DNA from: Armatimonadota bacterium
GTDB taxonomy: Bacteria; Armatimonadota; Fimbriimonadia; Fimbriimonadales; Fimbriimonadaceae
DNA: 64,000 bases
Direction: 5' to 3'
NCBI GenBank assembly: GCA_029781035.1
Contig: JAKOXK010000048.1
Span: 53,341 to 117,340, forward strand
In this document: positions 44,582-52,552 of the stretch, one piece after another
How positions within the stretch are numbered: the first letter of the stretch is position 1
Layout of the letters: every line of letters starts with the position of its first letter
Made by a program: the position numbers and the translations under genes
Notes under the pieces: model-generated
What the model was told of the DNA's origin: nothing
The model's input: the letters and a program-made list of their open reading frames with translations, nothing else
The model's database searches: none

Positions 44582-44826
44582 TCTTCCTCTGTGTCTTCTT
44601 TGTAGGCCTGTAAGGCCTGTTGGTGGCTGATCACTCCGTTGACCAACATGACGACCCCGCCAGCCACGTAAATCCAGACCAGCCCTCCTTCAGGGACTTG
44701 GCCAGGATCTCGGATCACGTTCTGACCAGCGAACAGACCCCAGACCGCGAGCGCGAACAAAGCGCCTGCGAACCAGAAAAAGGTGTTCTTCCACCGTACG
44801 GGCTGAACATGCCGCTTCGGGGCCAT
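44578..44826 (-). CDS. Small two-helix membrane protein
   Basis: An 82-residue protein with membrane helices near residues 14-33 (TFFWFAGALFALAVWGLF) and 48-65 (LVWIYVAGGVVMLVNGVI), and an acidic end KEDTEEE. No family is recognised. It overlaps the zinc-ribbon-like gene by 4 bp, so the two are cotranslated. TATCGT lies 9 nt before its ATG. Confidence 0.7.
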   Translation of the reverse strand: MAPKRHVQPVRWKNTFFWFAGALFALAVWGLFAGQNVIRDPGQVPEGGLVWIYVAGGVVMLVNGVISHQQALQAYKEDTEEE

Positions 44827-44850
44827 GGAATGGTAACGATACCCGCTGGC

Positions 44851-45039
44851 TCACACCCGGATGTCGAGGAGTCGGCCCTTCGGCTCCAGGCGCCTGAGCA
44901 GTTCGTCGGCCTCTTGACGCTGCGTGTCGAGTGCCTTCCTGAGGGTCGCGGCCTGGACGCCGTCCTTCATCGTGTCGGCGGGCTTGACCGACTGGCCAAA
45001 CGCTTGGGCGACCCGGTTCGCATCGATTCTCATGGCCAT
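44851..45039 (-). CDS. Small hypothetical helical protein
   Basis: A 62-residue frame that reads as helical and charged (KPADTMKDGVQAATLRKAL; RQEADELLRRLEPKGR). It lies 24 bp upstream of the two-helix membrane protein on the same strand and could be the first gene of that unit. Two ATGs are 6 nt apart; GATACT precedes the first by 4 nt and the second by 10 nt. Nothing known is recognised. Confidence 0.5.
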   Translation of the reverse strand: MAMRIDANRVAQAFGQSVKPADTMKDGVQAATLRKALDTQRQEADELLRRLEPKGRLLDIRV

Positions 45040-45149
45040 AGGAAGTATCGGTCGATCCCAGCGATTTCACGAGTGTTGCCGAAACAGAAGGTTCATCTGC
45101 GGTTGCATTCGCATTAAGATGGGTAATAAGCTTGCCGCTTGAGGTTGAA

Positions 45150-45515
45150 ATGAGGTTTGTTCTCGTGACCAAGGATCCCGATGTCGTCAAAGCGACGAAC
45201 GGAGCGTTTCAGCCGGAAGACGAACTTGAGGTGTTCGAGGATTGGCGGGAAGCTTTGGAGTCCAGTCGCGACACGGACATCCTCTTCGTCGACCTCATTG
45301 CGACTTTGGAGCACCCGCACAAGGTGGCTGGCTACGAGAGGTTCGCCCTCGCCAAGATGGCACATCCTCTAGCCGGGCCCGTACCGCTCGTCTTGATCGC
45401 CCCGCCCGAAGACTATGAGATGGACTTCTTGGTCGGTTGGCCCAACTTCGTCTTCGCCCACCTCCGTCGCCCATTGAGCTACAAGATCTTCCGCCGGGCG
45501 ACGACCTGGATATGA
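45150..45515 (+). CDS. Degenerate response-regulator receiver-like protein
   Basis: A 121-residue single-domain protein with a CheY-like pattern: MRFVLVTKDPD at the N-terminus, TDILFVDLIATLE where the phosphoacceptor Asp sits, VPLVLIAPPEDYEMDF and FAHLRRPLSYKIF where the Lys-Pro would be. The acidic pair of strand 1 is reduced and the conserved Lys is Arg, so phosphorylation is uncertain. ATG 45150 has GAGG 5 nt upstream; TAAGAT at 45115-45120 could be the -10. Convergent with the recombinase gene, 2 bp apart. Confidence 0.65.
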   Translation: MRFVLVTKDPDVVKATNGAFQPEDELEVFEDWREALESSRDTDILFVDLIATLEHPHKVAGYERFALAKMAHPLAGPVPLVLIAPPEDYEMDFLVGWPNFVFAHLRRPLSYKIFRRATTWI

Positions 45516-45517
45516 GT

Positions 45518-46408
45518 TCAGTCCGACAGCTTTGACTTCGGATGCGCCTTCCCCACTGCGTCGCGCAGGCGCTCAATGCTGACATGAGTGTAGATCTGAG
45601 TCGTCGCAAGGCTCTCGTGCCCAAGCAGTTGCTGAACGGTTTTCAGGTCGGCGCCGCCGTCCAAAAGATGGGTGGCGAAGCTGTGGCGCAGAGTATGGGG
45701 CGATACTGAGGGAGGCAAGCCTGCAGCCAGTGCCCAGCGCTTGATCACATTCTGCAGCGTCCGAGTGGTGAGGCGCGCGCCCTTCGGATTGGTGAAGATC
45801 GGTGAGCCCTGGATCGGCGCGACCCTTTCATGTTCGAAGTAGTTCTTGAGAGCCTCTGCACAAGCCTCACCAAAGAGCGCGACCCGCTCTTTGTTACCCT
45901 TACCAACAACGTGCACTGTACGCTCCCGCCAGTCCAAATCATTCGAGTTCAGGCTCACAACTTCGCTCGCGCGGAGACCGGCAGAATACGCTAGCTCTAA
46001 GAGCGCACGGTCGCGCAACGGGGACTTGCCTCCTGCCTCCTGGTCGAGCAACGACGAGGCTTGGTGCTGGTTGAGTGTCTTCGGCAGGTTCCGCCGGCGG
46101 TAGGGTGCCTCCAGGCTTTCGGTCGGGTCGCCGTCGAGCGCACCGATGGCACGGAGGTACTTGATGAACGACCGAACGCAACTGAGCTTTCGCGCCCGCG
46201 TGACCGGCGTCTTGCCATAGAGCCGCAAGAACCGGCTCACGGCCGCCTCGGTCAACTGGGCAGCACCCTCCGTTACGGTCGCCAACTGGGCGAGATCGGC
46301 ACCATAGCCCCGCACGGTGTGGGGAGACCTCGTCGAAGAGAGGTGATCCAAGAAGCCCTGTATGTGTACGTCGATGCTCGTCGCCACAATCACTCTAAGG
46401 ACGGTCAC
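45518..46408 (-). CDS. Tyrosine recombinase XerC/XerD type
   Basis: A 296-residue tyrosine recombinase, the standard length for the chromosome-dimer resolution enzymes. The core N-terminal SAM-like domain covers residues 12-95. All catalytic residues are visible: Arg in AGLRASEVVSL, Lys in GKGNKERV, His-x-x-Arg in HTLRHSFATHLL, His in LGHESLATTQ and the Tyr nucleophile in IYTHVS. No att site, integrase accessory gene or dif-like site was found, so a housekeeping role is more likely than a mobile element. The start codon (GTG) is not certain. It is 27 bp downstream of fabF. Confidence 0.9.
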   Translation of the reverse strand: MTVLRVIVATSIDVHIQGFLDHLSSTRSPHTVRGYGADLAQLATVTEGAAQLTEAAVSRFLRLYGKTPVTRARKLSCVRSFIKYLRAIGALDGDPTESLEAPYRRRNLPKTLNQHQASSLLDQEAGGKSPLRDRALLELAYSAGLRASEVVSLNSNDLDWRERTVHVVGKGNKERVALFGEACAEALKNYFEHERVAPIQGSPIFTNPKGARLTTRTLQNVIKRWALAAGLPPSVSPHTLRHSFATHLLDGGADLKTVQQLLGHESLATTQIYTHVSIERLRDAVGKAHPKSKLSD

Positions 46409-46435
46409 GAAGGGCTAGGCGCGCCCAGCACAAAG

Positions 46436-47686
46436 TCAGTACTTCTTGAGTACGAGCGTGACGTTGTGCCCGCCGAAGCCAAAGCTGTTCGACATGGCAT
46501 AGTCGAACGTTGCTGGCCGCGAGGCGTTCGGAACATAGTCAAGGTCGCACTCGGGATCTGGATCGGTGAGGTTGATCGTCGGCGGCAGGACGCCGTCGCG
46601 CATGGCGAGCAAACAGATCAGGGCCTCGATCGCTCCAGCCGCACCCAAGGTGTGGCCGATCATCGACTTGGTGCTGCTCACCGGGATCGAATAGGCTGCT
46701 TCGCCCAGCGCCATCTTGATCGCGCCCGTCTCGGTCTTGTCGTTCAAGAGCGTCGATGTCCCGTGGGCATTGATGTAACCAAGTTGCCTTGGCTCAATCC
46801 CGGCCCGGAGCAACGCCATCTTCATGGACCTCATCGCTCCATCGCCATCGGGATCCGGCGCCGTGATGTGATATGCGTCACCACTCATTCCGTAGCCGAC
46901 GATCTCTCCCAGAATGTTGGCACCACGTTGAAGAGCGTGGTCGAGATCTTCAAGGACGAACACTGCGGATCCCTCGGCAATGACGAATCCGTCACGGCGT
47001 GCGTCGAAAGGTCGGCTGGCACCGGTAGGGTCGTCGTTGTTCGTCGTCATTGCTCGAGCGGCACAAAAGCCGGACATTCCTATCTCGTTGATGGGTGCCT
47101 CAGCACCGCCACAGACCATGGCCGTGGCGTCGCCGCGCTTGATGATGTGGTAGGCGGTTCCGAGGGCGTCCGCCCCGGTCGAACAGGCAGAGACCACGCA
47201 GGTGTTCGGGCCCTTCAACTGGTTCAGGATCGAAACATAACCGCTTGCCATGTCCGGAATCATGTACGGGACTAGGAAGGGAGAGACCCGTCCGGGGCCG
47301 CCTTCGTGCAGCCTCCGCGTCTGCTCTCCCATCGTTGTAAGTCCCCCAATGCCCGAACCGATCAGTACGCCTGTGTCGAGCTTGAGTTCCTCGTCGTCCG
47401 GGAAGCAAGCGTCGTCAAGAGCCATCTGGGCAGCCGCTGCGGCAAAGGCCAAGAACCGGTCGATGCGCCGAGCTTCTTTCTTGTCGATCCACTTCTCAGC
47501 TTCGAAATCTTTGACTTCCCCCGCGATGCGGGTTGGATACTCGGAGACGTCAAGAAGCGTGATCGGGGCGATCCCGCTCTCTCCGTTCAAGAGGCGGGGC
47601 CAAAAGACGTCAAGCCCAGTGCCAAGAGGCGTGACCGCCCCGACGCCAGTGACGACGACTCTGCCCGACGGCGATGGATTAGGCAT
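46436..47686 (-). CDS. fabF: Beta-ketoacyl-ACP synthase II
   Basis: A 416-residue condensing enzyme for fatty-acid elongation. The catalytic Cys is in VVSACSTGADALG, and the two His residues are in NAHGTSTLLND and IGHTLGAAGAIE. The N-terminus RVVVTGVGAVTPLG and C-terminus SNSFGFGGHNVTLV are standard. It starts 3 bp after acpP and shares its promoter, the common acpP-fabF pairing. Confidence 0.96.
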   Translation of the reverse strand: MPNPSPSGRVVVTGVGAVTPLGTGLDVFWPRLLNGESGIAPITLLDVSEYPTRIAGEVKDFEAEKWIDKKEARRIDRFLAFAAAAAQMALDDACFPDDEELKLDTGVLIGSGIGGLTTMGEQTRRLHEGGPGRVSPFLVPYMIPDMASGYVSILNQLKGPNTCVVSACSTGADALGTAYHIIKRGDATAMVCGGAEAPINEIGMSGFCAARAMTTNNDDPTGASRPFDARRDGFVIAEGSAVFVLEDLDHALQRGANILGEIVGYGMSGDAYHITAPDPDGDGAMRSMKMALLRAGIEPRQLGYINAHGTSTLLNDKTETGAIKMALGEAAYSIPVSSTKSMIGHTLGAAGAIEALICLLAMRDGVLPPTINLTDPDPECDLDYVPNASRPATFDYAMSNSFGFGGHNVTLVLKKY

Positions 47687-47689
47687 TCG

Positions 47690-47932
47690 TCAGCTTGAGG
47701 ACTTGCCCTCAATGTATTTCACGGCGTCGCCAACCGTCTTCAGGTTCGCCACGTCGTCATCAGGGATTTCGATCCCAAACTCCTCTTCCAAAGCCATGAC
47801 GAGTTCCACGACGTCCAGTGAGTCTGCGCCGAGGTCGTCCGTGAAGGACGCTCCTTCGTTCACTTCACCCTCACTGACGCCAAGTTCCTCGCATGTGACC
47901 TTCTTCACTCGTTCCAATACCGTCGCGGACAT
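47690..47932 (-). CDS. acpP: Acyl carrier protein
   Basis: An 80-residue ACP with the phosphopantetheine site [12 protein letters not shown], in which Ser is the attachment residue. It begins [18 protein letters not shown] and is acidic. ATG 47932 is chosen because the protein then has the normal N-terminus and AAGGTGG lies about 8 nt upstream. First gene of the acpP-fabF unit. Confidence 0.96.
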   Translation of the reverse strand: MSATVLERVKKVTCEELGVSEGEVNEGASFTDDLGADSLDVVELVMALEEEFGIEIPDDDVANLKTVGDAVKYIEGKSSS

Positions 47933-47981
47933 GTTTTGTTCCACCTTCACCCCCGCAAACCGAAGGGGTGAGTTGCCGATG

Positions 47982-48009
47982 ATAATACACCTTACGGGCC
48001 TAACGTCAA
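47982..48009 (-). promoter_or_regulatory. Full promoter for acpP-fabF
   Basis: On the minus strand TTGACG (48009-48004) and TATTAT (47987-47982) are separated by 16 bp. The leader is then about 40 nt with a Shine-Dalgarno sequence. This is a classical leadered promoter, unlike most others in the window. Confidence 0.7.
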
Positions 48010-48079
48010 CGGTCGTTCGGCCAGTCCCTGCCGTTGGGCCGTGGCGCGCCTCAGGAGCCGCTTGACGCCCGCACCAGGC

Positions 48080-49570
48080 TCACCGGACCCTGAACAGCAC
48101 GAACTCCCGGCCAACACCGATGATCTCCGCACCGGCGAGTCGGGCCTGGCTCGTTTCTTCGGTCGTCACAAGGACGTACAGTCCAGCTGGCTGGCGCCCG
48201 CTGGCTTCGTATGTCCTGTTAAGCCTGGCCTGCATCGCCTTGACCTTAGGGAGTTCGGACTCGACTTCCTGCCACGAGTGGAGCTCGACTGGGTTGTTGT
48301 TCTGGTAGTTGTGGAACTCCTCGAATTCAGGCCGAAAGACCATCGGTTGCTGGAGCTTCTTGGCGAAGTTCTGGGCGACGAACACGGGCTTGTCGATCAG
48401 CAACCAATCTGGGTTGTGTCGCTGGTACCGCCACGTCGGACGTCTCGCCAAGCCGATGTCGTAGCTGACCAATGTGGACCTGTCCGGAATCCGTTGCAGA
48501 ACGTCGACCATCTCGTCCGGCCTCCCCAGTGTGGCCAGCGCCCAGGCCGTCAGCCCGACCTTCGCGATGATGAGTACGACTGCGACCCGCGCCATGACTG
48601 GCTTCTCAGCGAACTCAAGCCTCTCCCTGACGGAGGCATAGAGCAGCAGTAGGAAAGGGAGCGTCAGGCGGTCGCAGGCAAACGCCGTACCGCCCAGGAA
48701 GTAGGGCCCCATCAACATCACGGGGGCTATGCCCGCCAAAGCCTGGCTTGCCTTATGCTCGCGGCTCAGCGACTGTGTGCCAACTACGATGAAGACCAAC
48801 GCGATCACGCCGAGAAGGCTCGGGCCAAAAGCATAGTAGAGCGACTTGCCTCGGGCTTCCCAGTTCACCGGCGTCTTGTGGATCATTGTTAGGGCCAGAT
48901 AGGCGGCTAGACACACGCCCGAGCAAACCAGGAAGATGGTTGAAGTGGCCTGCTTTTGGCTCGTCCTACGCAGCAGTTGGAAGCTCAAGATGACGCCTCC
49001 GGTCACCACAAAGGCCATGAGGTGGGTCACGAGCAAGGCCACTCCAAACGCCCCCATCACCGACCACCGAAGAGACGGCGACCACTTTTCAGACCAGATC
49101 CAGACGGCCATCGCCCACAGTCCGATGCCGAGGCCCATCAAATAGTTCGCGAAGCCCATGAAGTACCACTGGTCGTACAGAGCCAAGGCGGGCAAGAAGG
49201 CGGCCACCGTGACCTTGCGGTGAAGGGCGACGGAAAGGGCAAACCCACCCGTCAGTAGCCCCAGGAGAAGGGAGCATAGGAAGAGCTTGGCCGCGACCAC
49301 AGGAGCCACGAACTTCATCACGACCATCATCAGGAGGTCCATCCCAAGGTTTGGAATGGGCTGGATTCGAGACTGGTAGAACTCCGTGATCCCTTGGCCG
49401 TTCTGTGGCAACGACAGCAGATATCCCCTGGCCACGTGCATCGGGTAGTCCACGATCGGAGGGAACCGGTCGATCCAGACTGGAGCACAAGCGAAAACGG
49501 CGAGGACAGCCAAAACCAGGAGGGCCGGTTTCAACCGAATCTCGTCTCTGAGGTGCGGGCCGTAGGGCAA
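48080..49570 (-). CDS. Polytopic membrane protein, glycosyltransferase-like
   Basis: A 496-residue membrane protein with about ten hydrophobic segments, followed by a soluble C-terminal part of about 130 residues. The first outer loop has VDYPMHVARGYLL, like the DxxxH/R loops of GT-C type enzymes, but no family can be named. The TTG start is supported by TAAAAT 6 nt upstream. It is divergent from the YfhO-like gene, 75 bp apart; both could work on surface glycans. Confidence 0.72.
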   Translation of the reverse strand: MPYGPHLRDEIRLKPALLVLAVLAVFACAPVWIDRFPPIVDYPMHVARGYLLSLPQNGQGITEFYQSRIQPIPNLGMDLLMMVVMKFVAPVVAAKLFLCSLLLGLLTGGFALSVALHRKVTVAAFLPALALYDQWYFMGFANYLMGLGIGLWAMAVWIWSEKWSPSLRWSVMGAFGVALLVTHLMAFVVTGGVILSFQLLRRTSQKQATSTIFLVCSGVCLAAYLALTMIHKTPVNWEARGKSLYYAFGPSLLGVIALVFIVVGTQSLSREHKASQALAGIAPVMLMGPYFLGGTAFACDRLTLPFLLLLYASVRERLEFAEKPVMARVAVVLIIAKVGLTAWALATLGRPDEMVDVLQRIPDRSTLVSYDIGLARRPTWRYQRHNPDWLLIDKPVFVAQNFAKKLQQPMVFRPEFEEFHNYQNNNPVELHSWQEVESELPKVKAMQARLNRTYEASGRQPAGLYVLVTTEETSQARLAGAEIIGVGREFVLFRVR

Positions 49571-49576
49571 CGTTCG

Positions 49577-49582
49577 ATTTTA
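49577..49582 (-). promoter_or_regulatory. -10 element (TAAAAT) for the membrane protein starting at 49570
   Basis: Minus-strand TAAAAT, 6 nt, then TTG 49570. This is a leaderless layout with a non-ATG start. Confidence 0.6.
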
Positions 49583-49632
49583 GCCGGAGGAGAGACGCGC
49601 CTGTCTGAACGGCGCCATGGATGACGCCGGGC

Positions 49633-49638
49633 TAAACT
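49633..49638 (+). promoter_or_regulatory. -10 element (TAAACT) for the YfhO-like gene
   Basis: TAAACT, 7 nt, then ATG 49646. Confidence 0.6.
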
Positions 49639-49645
49639 CGCAGCC

Positions 49646-51898
49646 ATGCCGTTCTTGCGGCGCCATTGGCCCGTTGTCGTCCTCGCGCTGTTGCCTCTCG
49701 TTGTGTTGTGGCGGTGCGTTTTTCTTGGTGAGTGCATCGGACCATGGGATCAAATCCGGCAGATGTCTCCCTGGAACGGTCCGGCCCCCACGACGTCATG
49801 GGACGTGCTCCAGGCCGACGGTGTACTGCAGTTTTATCCCTGGCGCGACCTGGTCTTCAGCGCGTGGGGCAGCGGACACCTCCCGTTGTGGAACCCCTAT
49901 CAGCTCTGCGGAACGCCCCTGCTCGCAAACTCGCAGAGCGCGGGTTTCTACCCCCTGCACATTGTTCTTGGGCTCTTGCACGTTCCCACGCCCTTGGCGA
50001 TCACTCTTCTCGCTTGGTTCCACCTGGCATGGGCTTCCATCGGCACGTGGGCACTCTCGCGCCGCCTTGGGGCAACCGACCAGGGAGCCGTCTTCGGCGG
50101 GGCGTGCTACGGACTGTCTTCGTTCATGGTCTCGTGGACGCCTTTGGCGAGCGTCGTCACGACGTGCTCCTGGATTCCCTGGATCCTCTATTTCGCTTCA
50201 AAGATTGTTGCGCCAAAACCCGGTTCGTACTCTTCGATCCTAGGCCGAGACATGGCGGGTCTGGCCGGCACGGTCGCAATGATGCTGCTCGGAGGGCACC
50301 TTCAGTTCGCCGCGTACGGGCTCATGGGGTTGGCGGCGTTTTCGCTCGTGATGGCGGGTTTGCACCCCAGCCGGCTCGGGTGGAAGTGCGGTGCAGTCTT
50401 GGGCGGCGTCCTCTTGGGGGGACTCCTTGCTGCGCCACAAGTCCTCCCCGTCCTTGCGTTTTCAAAGGACAGCCCCAGACAATCAAAGCCGACGGACGAG
50501 GGGGCCAAGGCCTACGGTGCCAGCGCCCTGGGTGCACCTGACCTCGCGGGATTCGTCGTTCCAGCCGTGACAGGCCTACCTGGTCAGTTGGCGAGGATCG
50601 ACGACCAGAACCTGCCAGCCTATTGGCCCGCCTACCTGCGCCGAGGCGCAGCCTTCGCCGAAGGCGCCATAGGAATCGGCCCCGTTGCGTTCCTCGCCCT
50701 GTTCTTGGGTCGGAAAAAACGATGGCGCGAGCTTTCACCTGCGGCTGGGCTGGGTGTTCTGGGATTTCTCTTAGCGACTGGGTCGCTCTCGATCCTCTTG
50801 TACAAGTTTCTGCCCGGATGGTCGGCGACAGGCAGTCCCGGGAGAGCGGCAATCCTCGTTGTTCTGGCCTGTGGGGTCTTGGCCGGCAACCTGTGGCCGC
50901 AGGAAGGTCTCAAGCACGAGCACAGATTGACCGCCTCCGTCGGTGCCGGTTTGGCGATTCTCGCCACAATCGGGCTCACTCTGTTGTCTCGGGGCATGAA
51001 GCCGTGGATACCGGGCATGGACTCAGTCGCGGCCATAGCGGAACAGAACTATCAAGGCAGTCCGGTCATCGTTGTGCTTCTTCTCGTGCTTGCTGCCAGT
51101 TCTCTTTATCTGACCGGTCGATCCAAAGCGGTGGGCTTGGCGCTGGCATTGGTCACGACCCTCGCCTGCGGTCCGGCCCAATGCCTCCCTTCCGGCCGGG
51201 GACCGCTCGACTTCCCCACCGATAGATCGACGGGCAGAGTCGCCTTTGTCAACGCCGATTGGGAACTCCTCGTTGCAGCACCAGCGTTGATGCCCGGCAA
51301 CTCTGCGACGACCGCTCGCATCCACGACGTCGCCGGATATGACTCGATCTTGAGTCGAGAGACACTTGAACTGCTCCGCGGAATCGACGGGGGTCAGGAT
51401 CCCGCACCGCCAGCCAACGGAAACATGCTCTTCGTCAAACCGACGTTTGACGTTGAACGGCTCCGGGACGCCGGAGTGACCGAACTCTGGTCGACCCGCC
51501 CCCTTCCGCTCGAGGGCCAACCGGAGCCGATGGGAGGTGCCTACGCCTATTCCATCGCGGGCCCTGGACGATTTGAGGCTTCATCAGGAAGGGTCACGGT
51601 CCTTTCGGACTCGACCGACTCCCAGGCTCTCGCTGCCGATGGCCCGGGAGTGTTGACGGTTCGCGACCGCAACATGCCGGGTTGGTCAGCGACCGTCGAC
51701 GGGCGCCCTGCGCCGATCGTCAACGGCTTGTGGCGCACGATCAGTCTTCAGCCGGGTCATCACGAAGTCGTTTTGCGCTACGATCCACCGGGCATGAGGC
51801 TCGGATTCATGCTTTTCGGGATCGGACTGCTGGCGACAACCCTCTCCTGTCGGCGTTGGGGCAAGTCTGGCGGCGATCCGGCAGCCGCGGATTCCTAG
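49646..51898 (+). CDS. YfhO-like membrane glycosyltransferase
   Basis: A 750-residue protein with about twelve membrane helices over residues 1-500 and a soluble beta-rich C-terminal region, then a last helix near 725. Segments resemble the YfhO family: VLQFYPWRDLVFSAWGSG, LPLWNPYQLCGTPLLANSQS and WIPWILYFASK. YfhO in Gram-positive bacteria glycosylates lipoteichoic acid; here the acceptor would be different. Leaderless start as given at 49633. The DNA around 51890 has no obvious terminator before clpS. Confidence 0.82.
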   Translation: MPFLRRHWPVVVLALLPLVVLWRCVFLGECIGPWDQIRQMSPWNGPAPTTSWDVLQADGVLQFYPWRDLVFSAWGSGHLPLWNPYQLCGTPLLANSQSAGFYPLHIVLGLLHVPTPLAITLLAWFHLAWASIGTWALSRRLGATDQGAVFGGACYGLSSFMVSWTPLASVVTTCSWIPWILYFASKIVAPKPGSYSSILGRDMAGLAGTVAMMLLGGHLQFAAYGLMGLAAFSLVMAGLHPSRLGWKCGAVLGGVLLGGLLAAPQVLPVLAFSKDSPRQSKPTDEGAKAYGASALGAPDLAGFVVPAVTGLPGQLARIDDQNLPAYWPAYLRRGAAFAEGAIGIGPVAFLALFLGRKKRWRELSPAAGLGVLGFLLATGSLSILLYKFLPGWSATGSPGRAAILVVLACGVLAGNLWPQEGLKHEHRLTASVGAGLAILATIGLTLLSRGMKPWIPGMDSVAAIAEQNYQGSPVIVVLLLVLAASSLYLTGRSKAVGLALALVTTLACGPAQCLPSGRGPLDFPTDRSTGRVAFVNADWELLVAAPALMPGNSATTARIHDVAGYDSILSRETLELLRGIDGGQDPAPPANGNMLFVKPTFDVERLRDAGVTELWSTRPLPLEGQPEPMGGAYAYSIAGPGRFEASSGRVTVLSDSTDSQALAADGPGVLTVRDRNMPGWSATVDGRPAPIVNGLWRTISLQPGHHEVVLRYDPPGMRLGFMLFGIGLLATTLSCRRWGKSGGDPAAADS

Positions 51899-51923
51899 CA
51901 TCCTTCCGGGACGCGACTTGTCG

Positions 51924-51929
51924 TATAAT
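51924..51929 (+). promoter_or_regulatory. Consensus -10 (TATAAT) for the clpS pair
   Basis: Perfect TATAAT. A TTG at 51940 lies 10 nt and a GTG at 51952 lies 22 nt downstream; the GTG has GAGG (51942-51945) 6 nt before it and is preferred. Confidence 0.65.
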
Positions 51930-51951
51930 CAGGACTCGGTTGAGGTTTTCT

Positions 51952-52248
51952 GTGCAGTCTTCCGGCAGTCCGTCGGTCACCCCGCTCCGACAACAGGTAC
52001 CGACGCGAGACGCCCGGTATATGGTCGTCATCTTTGACAACGACTTCACGCCAATCGATGACGTCGTCCGTACCCTCATGTACGCGACGGGCTGCGATCT
52101 CGAGGAAGCCTGTGTCGAGACTTGGGAGGCCCAACAGTATGGCAAGGCTCCGGTCCACTTCGCCGGCGAGCCAGCGTGTCTTGCAGTCGCTGCCATGATT
52201 GAGTCGATCGGTGTCCGTACAGAAGTCAAAAAAGAGTGGGATGACTGA
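51952..52248 (+). CDS. ClpS-like adaptor protein, copy 1
   Basis: A 98-residue ClpS-family protein. The fold is readable from MVVIFDNDFTPIDDVVRTLM to VAAMIESIGVRTEV. In E. coli ClpS the N-degron pocket has the Asn-Asp pair of VNDDYTPM and His66. Here the pair reads Asp-Asn (FDNDFTPI) and the His66 position is Gln (EAQQYGKA), so binding of N-end-rule substrates may differ. No clpA or clpC gene lies nearby. It overlaps copy 2 by 8 bp. Confidence 0.85.
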   Translation: MQSSGSPSVTPLRQQVPTRDARYMVVIFDNDFTPIDDVVRTLMYATGCDLEEACVETWEAQQYGKAPVHFAGEPACLAVAAMIESIGVRTEVKKEWDD

Positions 52249-52552
52249 GACGATCTGCCCCCCGTGGAGCGCCGCATTGGAGGCACCTGAGCGCGAGCGC
52301 GCCGGTCTCCGGTCGAGCGGCGAGAAGTGGATCGTGACGGTCTACAACAACGATGAGAACTCCTTCGACGAGGTCGAGACCGTGCTCATGATCGCAACAG
52401 GCTGCACACCAGAGGAGGCGTTCATTGAGGCATGGGAGATCGACCATTACGGTTCTTGCGTCGTCCACAGGGCCGATGAAAACGAATGCCGGGGCGCGGC
52501 GGAAGTCATCGCCGTCATCGGGATTCGGGTCGAAGCGACTCCAGAGCCTTAG
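52241..52552 (+). CDS. ClpS-like adaptor protein, copy 2
   Basis: A 103-residue paralogue of copy 1, from ATG 52241. It shares the TLM/VLM-IATGC-EEA pattern (VLMIATGCTPEEAFIEAWE against TLMYATGCDLEEACVETWE). The pocket segment is VYNNDENSFDEV, with the TPM/TPI part lost, and the His66 position is Asp. The two copies are therefore different from each other in the substrate-facing loops, which suggests separate clients. Overlapping reading frames imply fixed co-production. Confidence 0.82.
   Translation: MTETICPPWSAALEAPERERAGLRSSGEKWIVTVYNNDENSFDEVETVLMIATGCTPEEAFIEAWEIDHYGSCVVHRADENECRGAAEVIAVIGIRVEATPEP

Noticed and set aside
45518..46408. Tyrosine recombinase as a sign of an integrated element
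   Set aside because: Its length and motifs match housekeeping XerC/D; there are no att repeats, no tRNA-edge insertion and no accessory mobile genes around it.
46061..47275. Open frame of 404 codons on the plus strand opposite xerC and fabF
   Set aside because: It spans two well-supported genes on the other strand and has no recognisable motif.
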